Below are positions 56,248-64,000 of a stretch of DNA of 64,000 nucleotides, piece after piece. The notes below the pieces were generated by a model, which was given only the letters and a program-made list of their open reading frames with translations, did not search any database and was not told the origin of the DNA. This DNA comes from Arcicella aquatica (GTDB lineage: Bacteria > Bacteroidota > Bacteroidia > Cytophagales > Spirosomataceae), in contig NZ_JAYFUL010000026.1 of the NCBI RefSeq assembly GCF_034928825.1, positions 1 through 64,000 on the forward strand. Direction: 5' to 3'. The position numbers and the translations under genes were made by a program. How positions within the stretch are numbered: the first letter of the stretch is position 1; each line of letters opens with the position of its first letter.

Positions 56248-57560
56248 CAATAGTTTGCAAAGGTTTTGATAAATAAAAAAAAGCGTTACATTGGGTTTAC
56301 CAAGACACCAACAAACGCTTTAATGGAGAGCATAACCCTCGTGAGTGCGATATTAGGCAAAATGTCTAATATTGGCAAATGGCAACGCCAATTTATTATC
56401 CATCTAATTCCCTTGATTATGAGTATTAGAGGACGGATTAATTTTATGCAAATGTCAAGATACGGTACATATAGCATGACGAGCTATCGAAATAACTTCG
56501 ATAAAACCTTTGATTTTGGGGCGTTCAACACAGAACACATCAAAATCAAAGGGACAGCTTACCATGTCATTATCTTTGACCCAAGTCATATTCGCAAAAG
56601 TGGAAAATCAACTTTTGGTAAAGGTCGTTTTTGGTCTGGGTGTGATAATCAAAGCAAATTAGGTCTTGAAATTGGAGGTATTGCTATTGGTGATATTGAA
56701 CATCATACAGCCTTTCATTATGAGGCGATTCAGACTCCCAATGCTGAAAATCTAAAATTATCGGGTAAAAATTTGATAGACCACTACGCAGATTTAATCA
56801 TCAAAAGGAAAGCAGCATTGATGAAATTCTCTACCTATTTAGCGGTTGATGCTTATTTTTCAAAGAAAACCTACGTTGATAAGATACTTGATAATACTGA
56901 TTTTAACATAATTTCTCGACTAAGGGACGATGCTGTGATGTACTATGTTTTTAATGGTCATCCAACAGGGAAACGTGGAAGACCACAATGTTACGATGGA
57001 AAAGTAGATGTCAAGAACCCCGCAATGAACTATTTTAAAATTGTTCATCAAGATTTAGAAATACGAATATTCTCAGCAATTATCTATGTTAAGTCCCTTC
57101 AACAAAAAGTAAAAATCGCTTTGGTTCAGTATTTAGATGAGAATAGTCCAAAAATAAAATCAACAAAAATTTATTTCTCTACCGATACAAATTTATCTGC
57201 TTGGCACATCGTCAAATATTATAGAATCCGTTTTCAGATAGAGTTTATTTATCGTGATGCAAACCAATTTACAGGCTTAGAACATTGTCAAGCTCGTTGT
57301 GAGGAAAAACTATATTTTCACTTTAACTCTTCGCTCACAACGGTTTCTATTGCAAAATCTGCTCATTATTTAACGATTCCAAAAGAACAGAGAGAATCGT
57401 TTTCAATGGCAGACATTAAAACTATTTATCATAATCAGTTATTGCTCGAAAGATTTTTTGACGTGTTTGCTATTGACCCTGACACGCATAAAAATAACCC
57501 AAAAGTCAAAGAACTATATTATTTCGGCTCTATTGCCGCTTAAATCTTTACAAAGTATTG
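56248..57560 (+). mobile_element. IS4-like insertion sequence between susC and susD
   Basis: The termini are imperfect inverted repeats of about 20 bases (CAATAGTTTGCAAAGGTTTT at the left end, CAATACTTTGTAAAGATTTA read inward from the right). They are flanked by a direct repeat ACTTTA (56242-56247 and 57561-57566). Removing the element and one repeat copy restores a short gap of about 30 bases between the susC stop and the susD start, as in normal operons. The element is about 1.3 kb and has one intact transposase gene. The insertion is therefore probably recent. Confidence 0.8.
56266..57543 (+). CDS. IS4-like DDE transposase
   Basis: The 425-residue protein has the three acidic positions of a DDE enzyme: the first in VIIFDPSHIRKSGK, the second in YLAVDAYFSKK and the Glu in QIEFIYRDANQFTGLEHCQAR, matching the Y-(2)-R-(3)-E-(6)-K-like block of IS4-type transposases. 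The frame opens with a TTG at 56266; the ATG at 56323 is an equally possible start. The open frame is unbroken, so the element may still move. It is transcribed in the same direction as susC and susD and has lower G+C than those genes. Confidence 0.85.
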   Translation: MINKKKRYIGFTKTPTNALMESITLVSAILGKMSNIGKWQRQFIIHLIPLIMSIRGRINFMQMSRYGTYSMTSYRNNFDKTFDFGAFNTEHIKIKGTAYHVIIFDPSHIRKSGKSTFGKGRFWSGCDNQSKLGLEIGGIAIGDIEHHTAFHYEAIQTPNAENLKLSGKNLIDHYADLIIKRKAALMKFSTYLAVDAYFSKKTYVDKILDNTDFNIISRLRDDAVMYYVFNGHPTGKRGRPQCYDGKVDVKNPAMNYFKIVHQDLEIRIFSAIIYVKSLQQKVKIALVQYLDENSPKIKSTKIYFSTDTNLSAWHIVKYYRIRFQIEFIYRDANQFTGLEHCQARCEEKLYFHFNSSLTTVSIAKSAHYLTIPKEQRESFSMADIKTIYHNQLLLERFFDVFAIDPDTHKNNPKVKELYYFGSIAA

Positions 57561-57583
57561 ACTTTAATAAAACGCATACAAAT

Positions 57584-58948
57584 ATGAAAAGACTTTATAA
57601 CATCATCGCTGGCTCGCTTTGCTTGGTATTGGTTTCCTGTCATACTGATTTTTTGGAGGTGAAACCCGATAGCAGGCTGGCGGTTCCTGCTTCCTTAAAG
57701 GATATGGATGCCTTAATGGATAATATGACTGTCATGAATACTACATCAGTATTAATCATGGGAGAAATTGGCACGGATGATTATTACCTCAATGAGACAG
57801 AATGGAATTCTCTGACCAACCCCTATCAAAAAAATGGCTATGTATGGGCTAAAGACATCTATGAAGGGCAGCAGTGTCCGGGTTGGAATAATGCTTATAC
57901 GAAGGTGTTGTACAGCAATATAGTATTAGAGGGGCTTAGTAAGATACAACCCAACGAAAAGAATACGGAACAGTACAACAGGATTAGGGGGACTGCTTTG
58001 TTCTGGAGGGCATGGCAGTTCTTTCAACTGGCGCAGATTTTCTGTGATGATTATGAAAAGGAAAATGCTAGTCAAAAAATGGGGATTCCGATTAGGTTGT
58101 CTTCCAACATTAATCAATCTAATGCTAGAGTAAGTATAGAAGCTACTTATCAACAAATAGTCAATGACCTTACTGAGACCTTGACTTTACTTCCTGCATT
58201 ACCCAAAGAAAAGACTCGTCCTTCTAAGCAGGCGACGCTGGCACTTTTAGCTCGTATCTATTTACAAATGAAGGAGTATGCCCTTGCAAAGCAATATGTT
58301 AATCAATGTCTAGCGATCTCTGACGAATTAATGGATTATAATAAAGTGGACAGCAGGCTAAGTTTTCCTTTTCCTCTTTATTCTTTTGGGAATGTGGAAC
58401 AGTCTCTGTTTAATGTCATGCTGGAAATTCAGGTTTTCTTTTCCTACCTGAAAGTGAATCCAACCTTGCTGGATTCTTATGAGGCCAATGACTTAAGATT
58501 CCCGGTCTATTTTTTAAAATCCAACAATGACTATACTTTTAAAGGGTCTTATAATGGTTATGATACGTTTAATCCTTTCCCTGCACTTGATGAGCTTATG
58601 CTTATCAGGGCGGAATGTAGTGAGAGGCTGGGCAATCATGAGGATGCCTTGCAGGCGCTTAATACGCTTTTAATCAATAGATACAAAACAGGTACTTATC
58701 AAGCCATGACGGTGGCTAATACCAGGAATATCCTAACTGAAATCCTGAATCAAAGAAGAAAAAGCTTAGTATTCAGAGGAGTTAGGTGGAGTGATTTGAG
58801 GCGACTGCGAAAGGAAATGGGGTATACATTCGTTCGTTCGCTAGGAACTAAAAAATATGAATTAGCGCCTGAGCATGAAAAACTGTACACTTGGCCAATC
58901 CCTGATAATGTGATCATATTAGGGGGGATTCCTCAGAATGTTAGGTAG
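57584..58948 (+). CDS. susD: SusD/RagB-type surface lipoprotein
   Basis: I start at the ATG at 57584 rather than further upstream within the IS. This gives a lipoprotein signal (MKRLYNIIAGSLCLVLVSC, lipobox LVSC). A SusD pattern follows: DFLEVKPDSRLAVPASLKDMDALMDN, IRGTALFWRAWQFFQLAQIF, TLALLARIYLQMKEYALAKQYV and the C-terminal MLIRAECSERLGNHEDALQALN, then ILNQRRKSLVFRGVRWSDLRRL. The helical TPR-like protein caps the SusC barrel and binds ligand outside the cell. At 454 residues it is of normal size. The IS4-like element upstream may reduce its transcription from the susC promoter. Confidence 0.92.
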   Translation: MKRLYNIIAGSLCLVLVSCHTDFLEVKPDSRLAVPASLKDMDALMDNMTVMNTTSVLIMGEIGTDDYYLNETEWNSLTNPYQKNGYVWAKDIYEGQQCPGWNNAYTKVLYSNIVLEGLSKIQPNEKNTEQYNRIRGTALFWRAWQFFQLAQIFCDDYEKENASQKMGIPIRLSSNINQSNARVSIEATYQQIVNDLTETLTLLPALPKEKTRPSKQATLALLARIYLQMKEYALAKQYVNQCLAISDELMDYNKVDSRLSFPFPLYSFGNVEQSLFNVMLEIQVFFSYLKVNPTLLDSYEANDLRFPVYFLKSNNDYTFKGSYNGYDTFNPFPALDELMLIRAECSERLGNHEDALQALNTLLINRYKTGTYQAMTVANTRNILTEILNQRRKSLVFRGVRWSDLRRLRKEMGYTFVRSLGTKKYELAPEHEKLYTWPIPDNVIILGGIPQNVR

Positions 58949-58958
58949 CAGTATCTAT

Positions 58959-58992
58959 AACGGTTGTCTCTATACTGAAAGAGACAACCGTT
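58959..58992 (+). terminator. Hairpin after susD
   Basis: AACGGTTGTCTCT (58959-58971) pairs perfectly with AGAGACAACCGTT (58980-58992) around an eight-base loop, 11 bases after the susD stop. Only a short T-run follows, so it may act as a weak terminator or as a transcript-stabilising 3' structure. Confidence 0.7.
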
Positions 58993-59009
58993 TATACTAT
59001 CCTCTATGG

Positions 59010-59330
59010 CATTCTCGAAACTGACCCTTGATAAGAGCCGTCTCCAATAGCATCTGAAACCGTTTCGGATTGTACTTATCTAAGATTTTAGTAATATTCC
59101 CTAGCAGTAAATTCACTTGTTTTATCATTCTTTCTATGCCATGAATATGCGAGTTTTTAAGCGGTGATTGAGATTATTGGCAATACCTATCAATTGTTTT
59201 TGGTGGACTTGCTCTTTTTCAGCAAACAGATTTTAAAATTTCCACTTGAGTGAACATAAACTAACCTTGACATTTTTAAGCCTTCGCTTTTGTTTAATCT
59301 CTTCAAATTATGTCTGGGAGATTCTCGATA
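59010..59330 (-). pseudogene. Decayed mobilisation gene, mobC-like
   Basis: On the minus strand, in shifting frames, I read RHNLKRLNKSEGLKMSRLV (about 59259-59321), then QVHQKQLIGIANNLNHRLK, then HGIERMIKQVNLLLGNITKIL. The order, a helix ending in SEGLKMSRLV, then IGIANNLN, then a helical tail, is that of MobC-type relaxosome proteins. At least two frame changes break it. No relaxase gene follows on its downstream side, where the SusC/SusD module now sits, suggesting that the module's arrival or a deletion removed the mobilisation genes. The similarity is by eye. Confidence 0.45.
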
Positions 59331-59558
59331 GAATAACACATTGCAAGGCTTCTTATAATCTAAATCGTCTTGATTGTTTTGGCTTCTTGACTTACATTGG
59401 TTTTGATATTCTAGCTTGATGTGTAAAATGATTTCTTCTACAAAAGTGCTTGCACGGTAGTTTATGTATACATAATCTCCATCTTGCTTCACTACTCAAG
59501 TAGTGAAAAATTATTTAACCCTTTACTAAATCAATTCTGCTATCTCAATTCCTTAATC

Positions 59559-59660
59559 TTACACTAACTTTATAATAATTGTTCCTAAATTTTATATTAA
59601 CTACCTTTTTACACTAATCTTATAATAATCTTACACTATTTTGACATAAATTTTACACTA
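59559..59660 (+). repeat. Four direct copies of TTACACTA
   Basis: TTACACTA occurs at 59559-59566, 59609-59616, 59631-59638 and 59653-59660. The first two copies share a following TTATAATAAT. The 540 bases from 59493 to 60030 otherwise hold no gene I can support. The spacing is irregular (50, 22, 22). They could be binding sites for a regulator of the decayed AlbA_2 gene or for a plasmid protein. Confidence 0.4.
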
Positions 59661-60030
59661 TGAATCTTTTTGCCCGAATTCGTATAAATATCATATCATC
59701 ATCTCCACTTTAGGGGATAAAGTAGCTAAATTAGCTGTTAATAAAACAACTATACAAGCCCTTTTTTCTTGCTTAGTAGCTACAAGGTTTACACATGTCA
59801 CCAACTATATTCTCTCAGTATTTACGCTATTCTTACTTCATCAAAACTCTTCTCCCTCCTACTTACTGGTTGTTCCTTCCAAGTGTTATTCTTTGACGTC
59901 TTTGGGGTTTTCTATCTAAGCATTCATTTTTAGTCTATGTTCTGACTTTACAGTGCTGATAAACTTAGATGGCTATATATTAGTACATAATATTTTGTAC
60001 TTTTCCGATAGTGCTAAAAAATATTAAAAC

Positions 60031-60785
60031 ATGTCAATACCCTTAAATATATCCACTATTCTACAAGGTAAAACAGTAGAGTCAGAACGATTAGCATTTT
60101 AAAAATTGGAATCCAACTGCTATCATGCGAACTGTTGGAGCATTTGATAATGGTTTTGAAAATTTAGGACGTGGATATATTGTTGCAGGTATCGAATAAG
60201 AAAACGGTATGCCCAAGCGTCCTGTTTATGGTTTTCCAACAGAGAACTTCGTCTAACAGAAGGAAAGGTACAGGTATTCCAACGATTAGAAAGTCACTTA
60301 AAAACAATGGTTCACAACCTGCTTACTTTGATACAGATGGAGTAGATAGACGTTTTTTTATCGTTACTATTCCTATTCATCCAGATTTTATTCCTTTAAC
60401 AACAGTCCAAAGTAACCAAGATAAGCCAGAAAGTAACCAAGATAACCCGAAAAGTAACCTAATGTACAGAAAAAGAAAGTTCAAGAATATACTCTTCAAA
60501 GGCTAAAGAATGAGTTATTTATGCCAGAGCAAACTATCAAAAAATCTGTATTTATTCAAAATGCTAGAGGTATTGGGATATTGTGTTACGGCGAAATCGA
60601 AGGTAGAAATTCTACAACATATTTCCCTAAGTAAACAATCGAAAAATTTTCATCAATACTTAGAACCAATGATAAGTAAAGGACTTATTGAACGTACACA
60701 ACCTGACAAGCTAACAAGTAAGCATCAAAAGTATTTTACCACAGTAAAAGTTAAATATTTATTGATCAGTCATAACAATGTTTAA
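60031..60785 (+). pseudogene. Decayed AlbA_2/ATPase gene
   Basis: An ATG at 60031 opens MSIPLNISTILQGKTVESERL, the usual start of AlbA_2-type proteins. Then, across several frame changes, I read GRGYIVAGIE-like and MPKRPVYGF pieces. After a large internal deletion comes RRKGTGIPTIRKSLKNNG...RRFFIVTIPIHPDFIP, the end of the ATPase domain. Next is a short repeat of AGTAACCAAGATAA and a winged-helix tail (KSKVEILQHISLSKQSKNFHQYLEPMISKGLIERT). The order matches the intact AlbA_2 gene in the BREX operon. The gene is dead. It lies just left of the plasmid origin. Confidence 0.7.
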
Positions 60786-60879
60786 AGTTACTAAGTAAAT
60801 AGAATTCTATTTTACATAGCAACTTATCTTTGTATTTACTCCCTCCTTTTTGGCTCGTTTTATAAAGCTGTCCAAAATC

Positions 60880-61280
60880 TAACTACGAGGAAAACCCCGT
60901 CAGCATTTATTTCAATTATTTACATTTAAAAAAAATAAAAATCTAACTAATATTAGTAGTTATACTATTATTAATACTATTATACTATTGTATGAATTTT
61001 TAATTATAAGTTATTGTAAGACAGATTGTTACAACACATAACTACGAGGAAAACCCCGTCTAACTACGAGGAAAACCCCGTTAACTACGAGGAAAACCCC
61101 GTCTAACTACGAGAAAAACCCCGTTAATTACGAGAAAAACCCCGTCAACTACGAGGAAAACCCCGTCAACTACGAGGAAAACCCCGTCAGTTTTTAAATG
61201 CTTAATTTTCAAAGGTCATAGAAGATTATTTTGGGTATTTCTAGTGATTGTATTTGTATGAACTACGAGGAAAACCCCGT
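60880..61280 (+). repeat. Iteron array of the plasmid replication origin
   Basis: Nine direct copies of a 20-21-bp unit, consensus TAACTACGAGGAAAACCCCG plus T, begin at 60880, 61039, 61061, 61082, 61104, 61125, 61146, 61167 and 61261. Seven of them (61061 to 61187 and the one before) are spaced 21-22 bases apart, about two helical turns. An A+T-rich stretch (60930-61015), suited to strand opening, lies between the first and second copies. Single-base variants are GAGAAAA for GAGGAAA and TAATTACG for TAACTACG. The array stands just upstream of the Rep_3-type initiator gene, whose product should bind it and control copy number. Confidence 0.9.
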
Positions 61281-61351
61281 CAATTAAATTTATAATATTT
61301 TATTGCGAGTAGATTTGTGTTTTCTCGTAATAAAATATTATTTTTGAACCT

Positions 61352-62524
61352 ATGAGACAGCAAAAGAAACCTACAATTCTAGAATCAGATATAACAGTTG
61401 CGCAACACAATGAGTTAGTAAAAGCCAGATTCAATATGTCGTTGATGGAAACTCGCCTATTCATTGCCTTATTAGGTCGCATCAATAAAGGCGATACAGA
61501 TTTTTCTTTATGCAGAATACCTATCTCAGAAGTTTCCTCCAATGTTGATGGAGGAAAAGCATATCAAGATGTTAAAGAAGCTGTCATTAAATTATCAAGT
61601 AAAGTTATTACAGTTGAGACTGTTGACCATAATGGCAAACGTGAAATTATCAGTGACCCTTTGATGGCTACTTGTCGTTATAAAGATGGCTCTGGTTTTA
61701 TTGTTGCTCAGTTAAATAGCTTTGTTAAACCCTATCTTTTACAATTGAAAGGAAACTTTACTGTTGCAGAAATCAAAGTACTTCTTCAATTGCGTAGTTA
61801 TTATTCATATCGAATTTACTGGTTACTGAAGTCATTTTCTTATAATTCAAATACTTTTAGCCTAAAGGTTGATGATTTGAAAACAATGATGGGCATTGAA
61901 GGACAGTATCCCAATTTCTATGATTTTAAAAAATGGGTGTTACTGGTTTCGCAGCGAGAGTTAACACAAACAGATATGGCTTTTTCTTTTAACGAAATCA
62001 AGGAAGGACGATCGGTGAAACAAGTGGAGTTTGTCATCAACAGGCAACTTTCTTTACCAATGGAAGAAGAGTTGAATTTACCGAATCATCTTCAGAGTTT
62101 GCTATCTGAAATTGGTGTGAGTCTAAATTCTATGCAAGAAATTAGCGAAATGCTTAATAGTGGAAAAATTGATGTAGATTATATTTACTATGTTATTAAA
62201 GAATTAAAAGATAAAAAATCTAAAGGAAGTATTAAGTCGCTCTCAGGTGCTATTTATGCTGCCATTACGAAACAACATTTAATGGAAACATATATCAGCC
62301 AGAAAAATGATAAAATTTATAAGCAACCAATTTCAACAAAAACTAAAGAAGCTAGCCAACAAACTGTTAAATTGAAAGTAAAAGAGCAGGAGGAAGGATT
62401 TATGGCAATGTTAAAAAGGGGAGTAGCACCCTCAGAAGATTTTGATACTTATGTGGCTTCTTTATTGGCTCAAGGGTTTAGATTAGAACTTATAAATGGT
62501 GAAGAATATTTAATTAAAGACTAG
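61352..62524 (+). CDS. Rep_3-family plasmid replication initiator
   Basis: The 390-residue protein shows the two winged-helix domains of Rep_3 initiators: TVAQHNELVKARFNMSLMETRLFIALLGRIN at the start, then YQDVKEAVIKLSSKVITVE, VAEIKVLLQLRSYYSYRIYWLLKSF, and MGIEGQYPNFYDFKKWVLLVSQREL with VKQVEFVI. The remaining 150 residues are a charged, less conserved tail. It should bind the iterons directly upstream and start replication. parA follows after 12 bases, so replication and partition genes are probably co-transcribed. Confidence 0.93.
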   Translation: MRQQKKPTILESDITVAQHNELVKARFNMSLMETRLFIALLGRINKGDTDFSLCRIPISEVSSNVDGGKAYQDVKEAVIKLSSKVITVETVDHNGKREIISDPLMATCRYKDGSGFIVAQLNSFVKPYLLQLKGNFTVAEIKVLLQLRSYYSYRIYWLLKSFSYNSNTFSLKVDDLKTMMGIEGQYPNFYDFKKWVLLVSQRELTQTDMAFSFNEIKEGRSVKQVEFVINRQLSLPMEEELNLPNHLQSLLSEIGVSLNSMQEISEMLNSGKIDVDYIYYVIKELKDKKSKGSIKSLSGAIYAAITKQHLMETYISQKNDKIYKQPISTKTKEASQQTVKLKVKEQEEGFMAMLKRGVAPSEDFDTYVASLLAQGFRLELINGEEYLIKD

Positions 62525-62536
62525 TATAAAAATTAT

Positions 62537-63274
62537 ATGAAAGTATTTTCAATTACCAATAATAAAGGCGGAACAGGAAAGACCACCACCACGCTCAATT
62601 TAGGGGCAGCATTGGCCCATAAAGGCTTCAAAGTGCTCTTGATTGACCTTGATGCTCAGTGCAACCTTAGTATTGCCTTAGGAGTCAAAAATAACACTAG
62701 TCACATTGGAGAATTACTAGTAGGAGAGTCAACGTTCGAACAAACTTTGATTAAAAAAGAAAAGATGGATATTTTACCATCAAGTAGATTGCTTTTGAGT
62801 TTTGAGTATAGAATTAATATGGAACCAGACTCTGGTTATTTCTTGCAGGAACAACTTGCAGGAAAAGATTATGATTACGTTTTGATTGACTGTCCACCAA
62901 GTTTGGGTTCATTAACAGTGAATGCACTCGTGGCAAGCGATTATTTTATTGTACCCATTCAAGGAGAAAACTTTGCTTATGTTGGTTTAGATGAAATATT
63001 GCAATTATGTGCTAAAATCAGAAAGCGAATGAATCCAAATATTCAATTAGGCGGAATTCTGTTGAATAAATTTGATATGCGAACAAAATTCAGTCAGATG
63101 ATTTATACAAAATTGTCGGAAAATTCCGACATCAAACTTTATAAATCTAACATTCGTCAAGATGTATCTTTGATGGAATGTACAGCATTTGCACAAAGCA
63201 TTTTCGAATATGCACCTGAATCAAGAGGAGCAAGCGATTATATGGTACTTTGTGAAGAAGTACTCAGTCAATAG
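62537..63274 (+). CDS. parA: ParA-type partition ATPase
   Basis: The 245-residue protein has the deviant Walker A motif KGGTGKTT (NNKGGTGKTTTTLNLGAALA), the second signature LIDLDAQCNLSIALG, the switch DYVLIDCPPSLGSLTVNAL and IVPIQGENFAYVGLDEIL. It lacks an N-terminal DNA-binding domain, so it is of the small (type Ib-like) kind, in which the centromere-binding partner usually acts as repressor. It drives plasmid segregation by ATP-dependent binding to the nucleoid. An imperfect palindrome lies within the gene at 63114-63131. Confidence 0.95.
   Translation: MKVFSITNNKGGTGKTTTTLNLGAALAHKGFKVLLIDLDAQCNLSIALGVKNNTSHIGELLVGESTFEQTLIKKEKMDILPSSRLLLSFEYRINMEPDSGYFLQEQLAGKDYDYVLIDCPPSLGSLTVNALVASDYFIVPIQGENFAYVGLDEILQLCAKIRKRMNPNIQLGGILLNKFDMRTKFSQMIYTKLSENSDIKLYKSNIRQDVSLMECTAFAQSIFEYAPESRGASDYMVLCEEVLSQ
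63114..63131. promoter_or_regulatory. Palindrome inside parA, candidate partition site
   Basis: TGTCGGAA-AA-TTCCGACA has eight-base perfect arms. The same arms recur in the downstream partition gene as a longer perfect palindrome. Two such sites within 550 bases suggest a binding site for the partition protein (parS-like) placed inside coding sequence. Confidence 0.45.
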
Positions 63275-63336
63275 GAGGGAAGCTTTCTGTAAAAATAGAA
63301 GAGGTAGAAATTTTAGTAGTTTAATTGAGCATAAAA

Positions 63337-64000
63337 ATGGCAAAGAAAAGCTTTAGTAATGATTTATTAAGAGATTTGCATAGCGAATCACTGTTAACAG
63401 ATATTGTCCCGCAGGTAGAAGAATCGACAACTCTTTCAGCTTTAAACACAATTGAACTTGATAGATTGTCATCATGTGAGGCTGTTATAGAGAAAGGTTT
63501 AAATACATTTGTTGAGGTTGGAAATGCTCTTTTTGAAATTAGAAATAATAAATTATACAGAGATAAATTCACAACATTTGAAAGCTATTGCCGAGATAGA
63601 TGGAATCTAAAAAGACAAAGAGCCTATGAATTAATGGATGCTGCAGCTGTCGTAAATACTTTGTCGGAAATTTCCGACAAAAATGAGCAAGATAGTCAAG
63701 CTTCAATTGTTGTTCCTACAAAAGAATCTCATGCGGCTGCTTTGAGTAAAGTTCCAGAAGAATTTAGAAGTGAAGTGTGGGAAAAAGCATTAGAAAAAAA
63801 TCAATCGCCTGGAAAGGTAATTACTGCAAAGATGATTGATAATATTGCAAAGGAACTAGGCAATATTTCTATAGACGTATCGCCTGAAATTGAGGAGAGA
63901 AAAGGTTTAGTAAAACAAATACGAGAGAAAGTAAAGAAAGCTAAGCTAGACCAAATTTTAGTAGAAATCAAAGGAGAGTTTTTGATAGAAAACGATTTAG
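63337..64000 (+). CDS. Partition-associated (ParB-like) protein, cut by the window edge
   Basis: The frame opens at the ATG at 63337 (MAKKSFSNDLLRDLHSES) and is still open at the last base, giving 221 residues so far. It contains a block typical of plasmid and phage DNA-binding proteins (EKGLNTFVEVGNALFEIRNN and FESYCRDRWNLKRQRAYELMDAA), followed by a charged, helical stretch. I see no classical ParB GERRYRA motif in the visible part. Its place 62 bases after parA suggests the centromere-binding partner, but another plasmid-maintenance role is possible. A 22-bp perfect palindrome is embedded in it. Confidence 0.75.
   Translation, partial: MAKKSFSNDLLRDLHSESLLTDIVPQVEESTTLSALNTIELDRLSSCEAVIEKGLNTFVEVGNALFEIRNNKLYRDKFTTFESYCRDRWNLKRQRAYELMDAAAVVNTLSEISDKNEQDSQASIVVPTKESHAAALSKVPEEFRSEVWEKALEKNQSPGKVITAKMIDNIAKELGNISIDVSPEIEERKGLVKQIREKVKKAKLDQILVEIKGEFLIENDL
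63660..63681. promoter_or_regulatory. 22-bp perfect palindrome inside the partition gene
   Basis: TTTGTCGGAAA at 63660-63670 is followed directly by its exact complement TTTCCGACAAA at 63671-63681. It shares its core arms with the site in parA (63114-63131). In this low-G+C DNA a perfect 22-base palindrome is unlikely by chance. It is a good candidate for a parS centromere or an operator bound by the partition protein. Confidence 0.55.

Noticed and set aside
59190..59492. A 100-residue minus-strand open frame as an intact gene
   Set aside because: Its middle matches a MobC-like helix that continues in other frames downstream, so it is better read as part of a decayed gene plus chance extension.
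60880..61280. Possible CRISPR array because of regularly repeated 21-bp units
   Set aside because: The units abut each other without spacers, no cas genes are present, and a Rep_3 initiator gene follows; these are iterons.

Overview
The window looks like part of a large, mosaic accessory replicon (most likely a plasmid) of a Bacteroidota bacterium, probably Cytophagales-like. The evidence is the low G+C, a SusC/SusD pair, TonB-dependent receptors, Bacteroidota-style BREX and AlbA_2 proteins, and a plasmid backbone at the right end (Rep_3-type initiator with nine iterons, ParA, and a partition-type gene cut by the window edge). I see no tRNA, rRNA or core housekeeping genes and no CRISPR array.

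Layout. (1) 0.3-2.1 kb: an unrecognised 619-residue minus-strand gene. (2) 2.4-13.3 kb: a tight plus-strand operon joining a TonB-dependent receptor, two exported coiled-coil proteins, two membrane-anchored vWA-type proteins and a tubulin/FtsZ-like protein. An IS5-family element (13.3-14.2 kb) separates it from an exported lectin-like protein that may belong to it. (3) 15.8-18.5 kb: a graveyard of mobile DNA (IS21 istA remnant, one intact and one dead serine recombinase). (4) 18.5-26.5 kb: a carbohydrate-oxidation cluster (gluconate-dehydrogenase subunit-3-like protein with a glycogen-binding-like N-terminus, GMC oxidoreductase, two C-terminal-cupin proteins, GlgX/isoamylase). (5) 26.8-27.8 kb: Tn3 remnant plus resolvase. 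(6) 28.1-43.0 kb: a complete type 1 BREX phage-defence operon with a small HTH gene translationally coupled to brxA and an AlbA_2/ATPase gene between brxC and pglX. (7) 43.1-51.2 kb: a minus-strand defence-like island (zeta toxin module, HEPN-like candidate, KAP P-loop NTPase, TIR-like/deoxyribosyltransferase-like protein paired with a small membrane protein, HTH protein) whose intergenic DNA is duplicated, as in a cassette array. (8) 51.6-58.9 kb: a G+C-richer TlpA-SusC-SusD nutrient-uptake module, with an IS4-like element inserted between susC and susD. (9) 59.0-64.0 kb: plasmid backbone with decayed mobC-like and AlbA_2 genes, iteron origin, rep, parA and a partition gene.

The most promising candidate for an undescribed system is the tubulin-like operon. 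It reads as a cell-envelope machine: outer-membrane receptor, periplasmic coiled-coil proteins, inner-membrane vWA proteins and a cytoplasmic tubulin-like GTPase. Next in interest are the cassette-like defence island with its TIR-like/membrane pair, an 11-bp repeat in the BREX accessory gene that could switch its frame, and a 22-bp palindrome shared by parA and the partition gene that could be the centromere. All family assignments come from reading motifs by eye; no database search was run.
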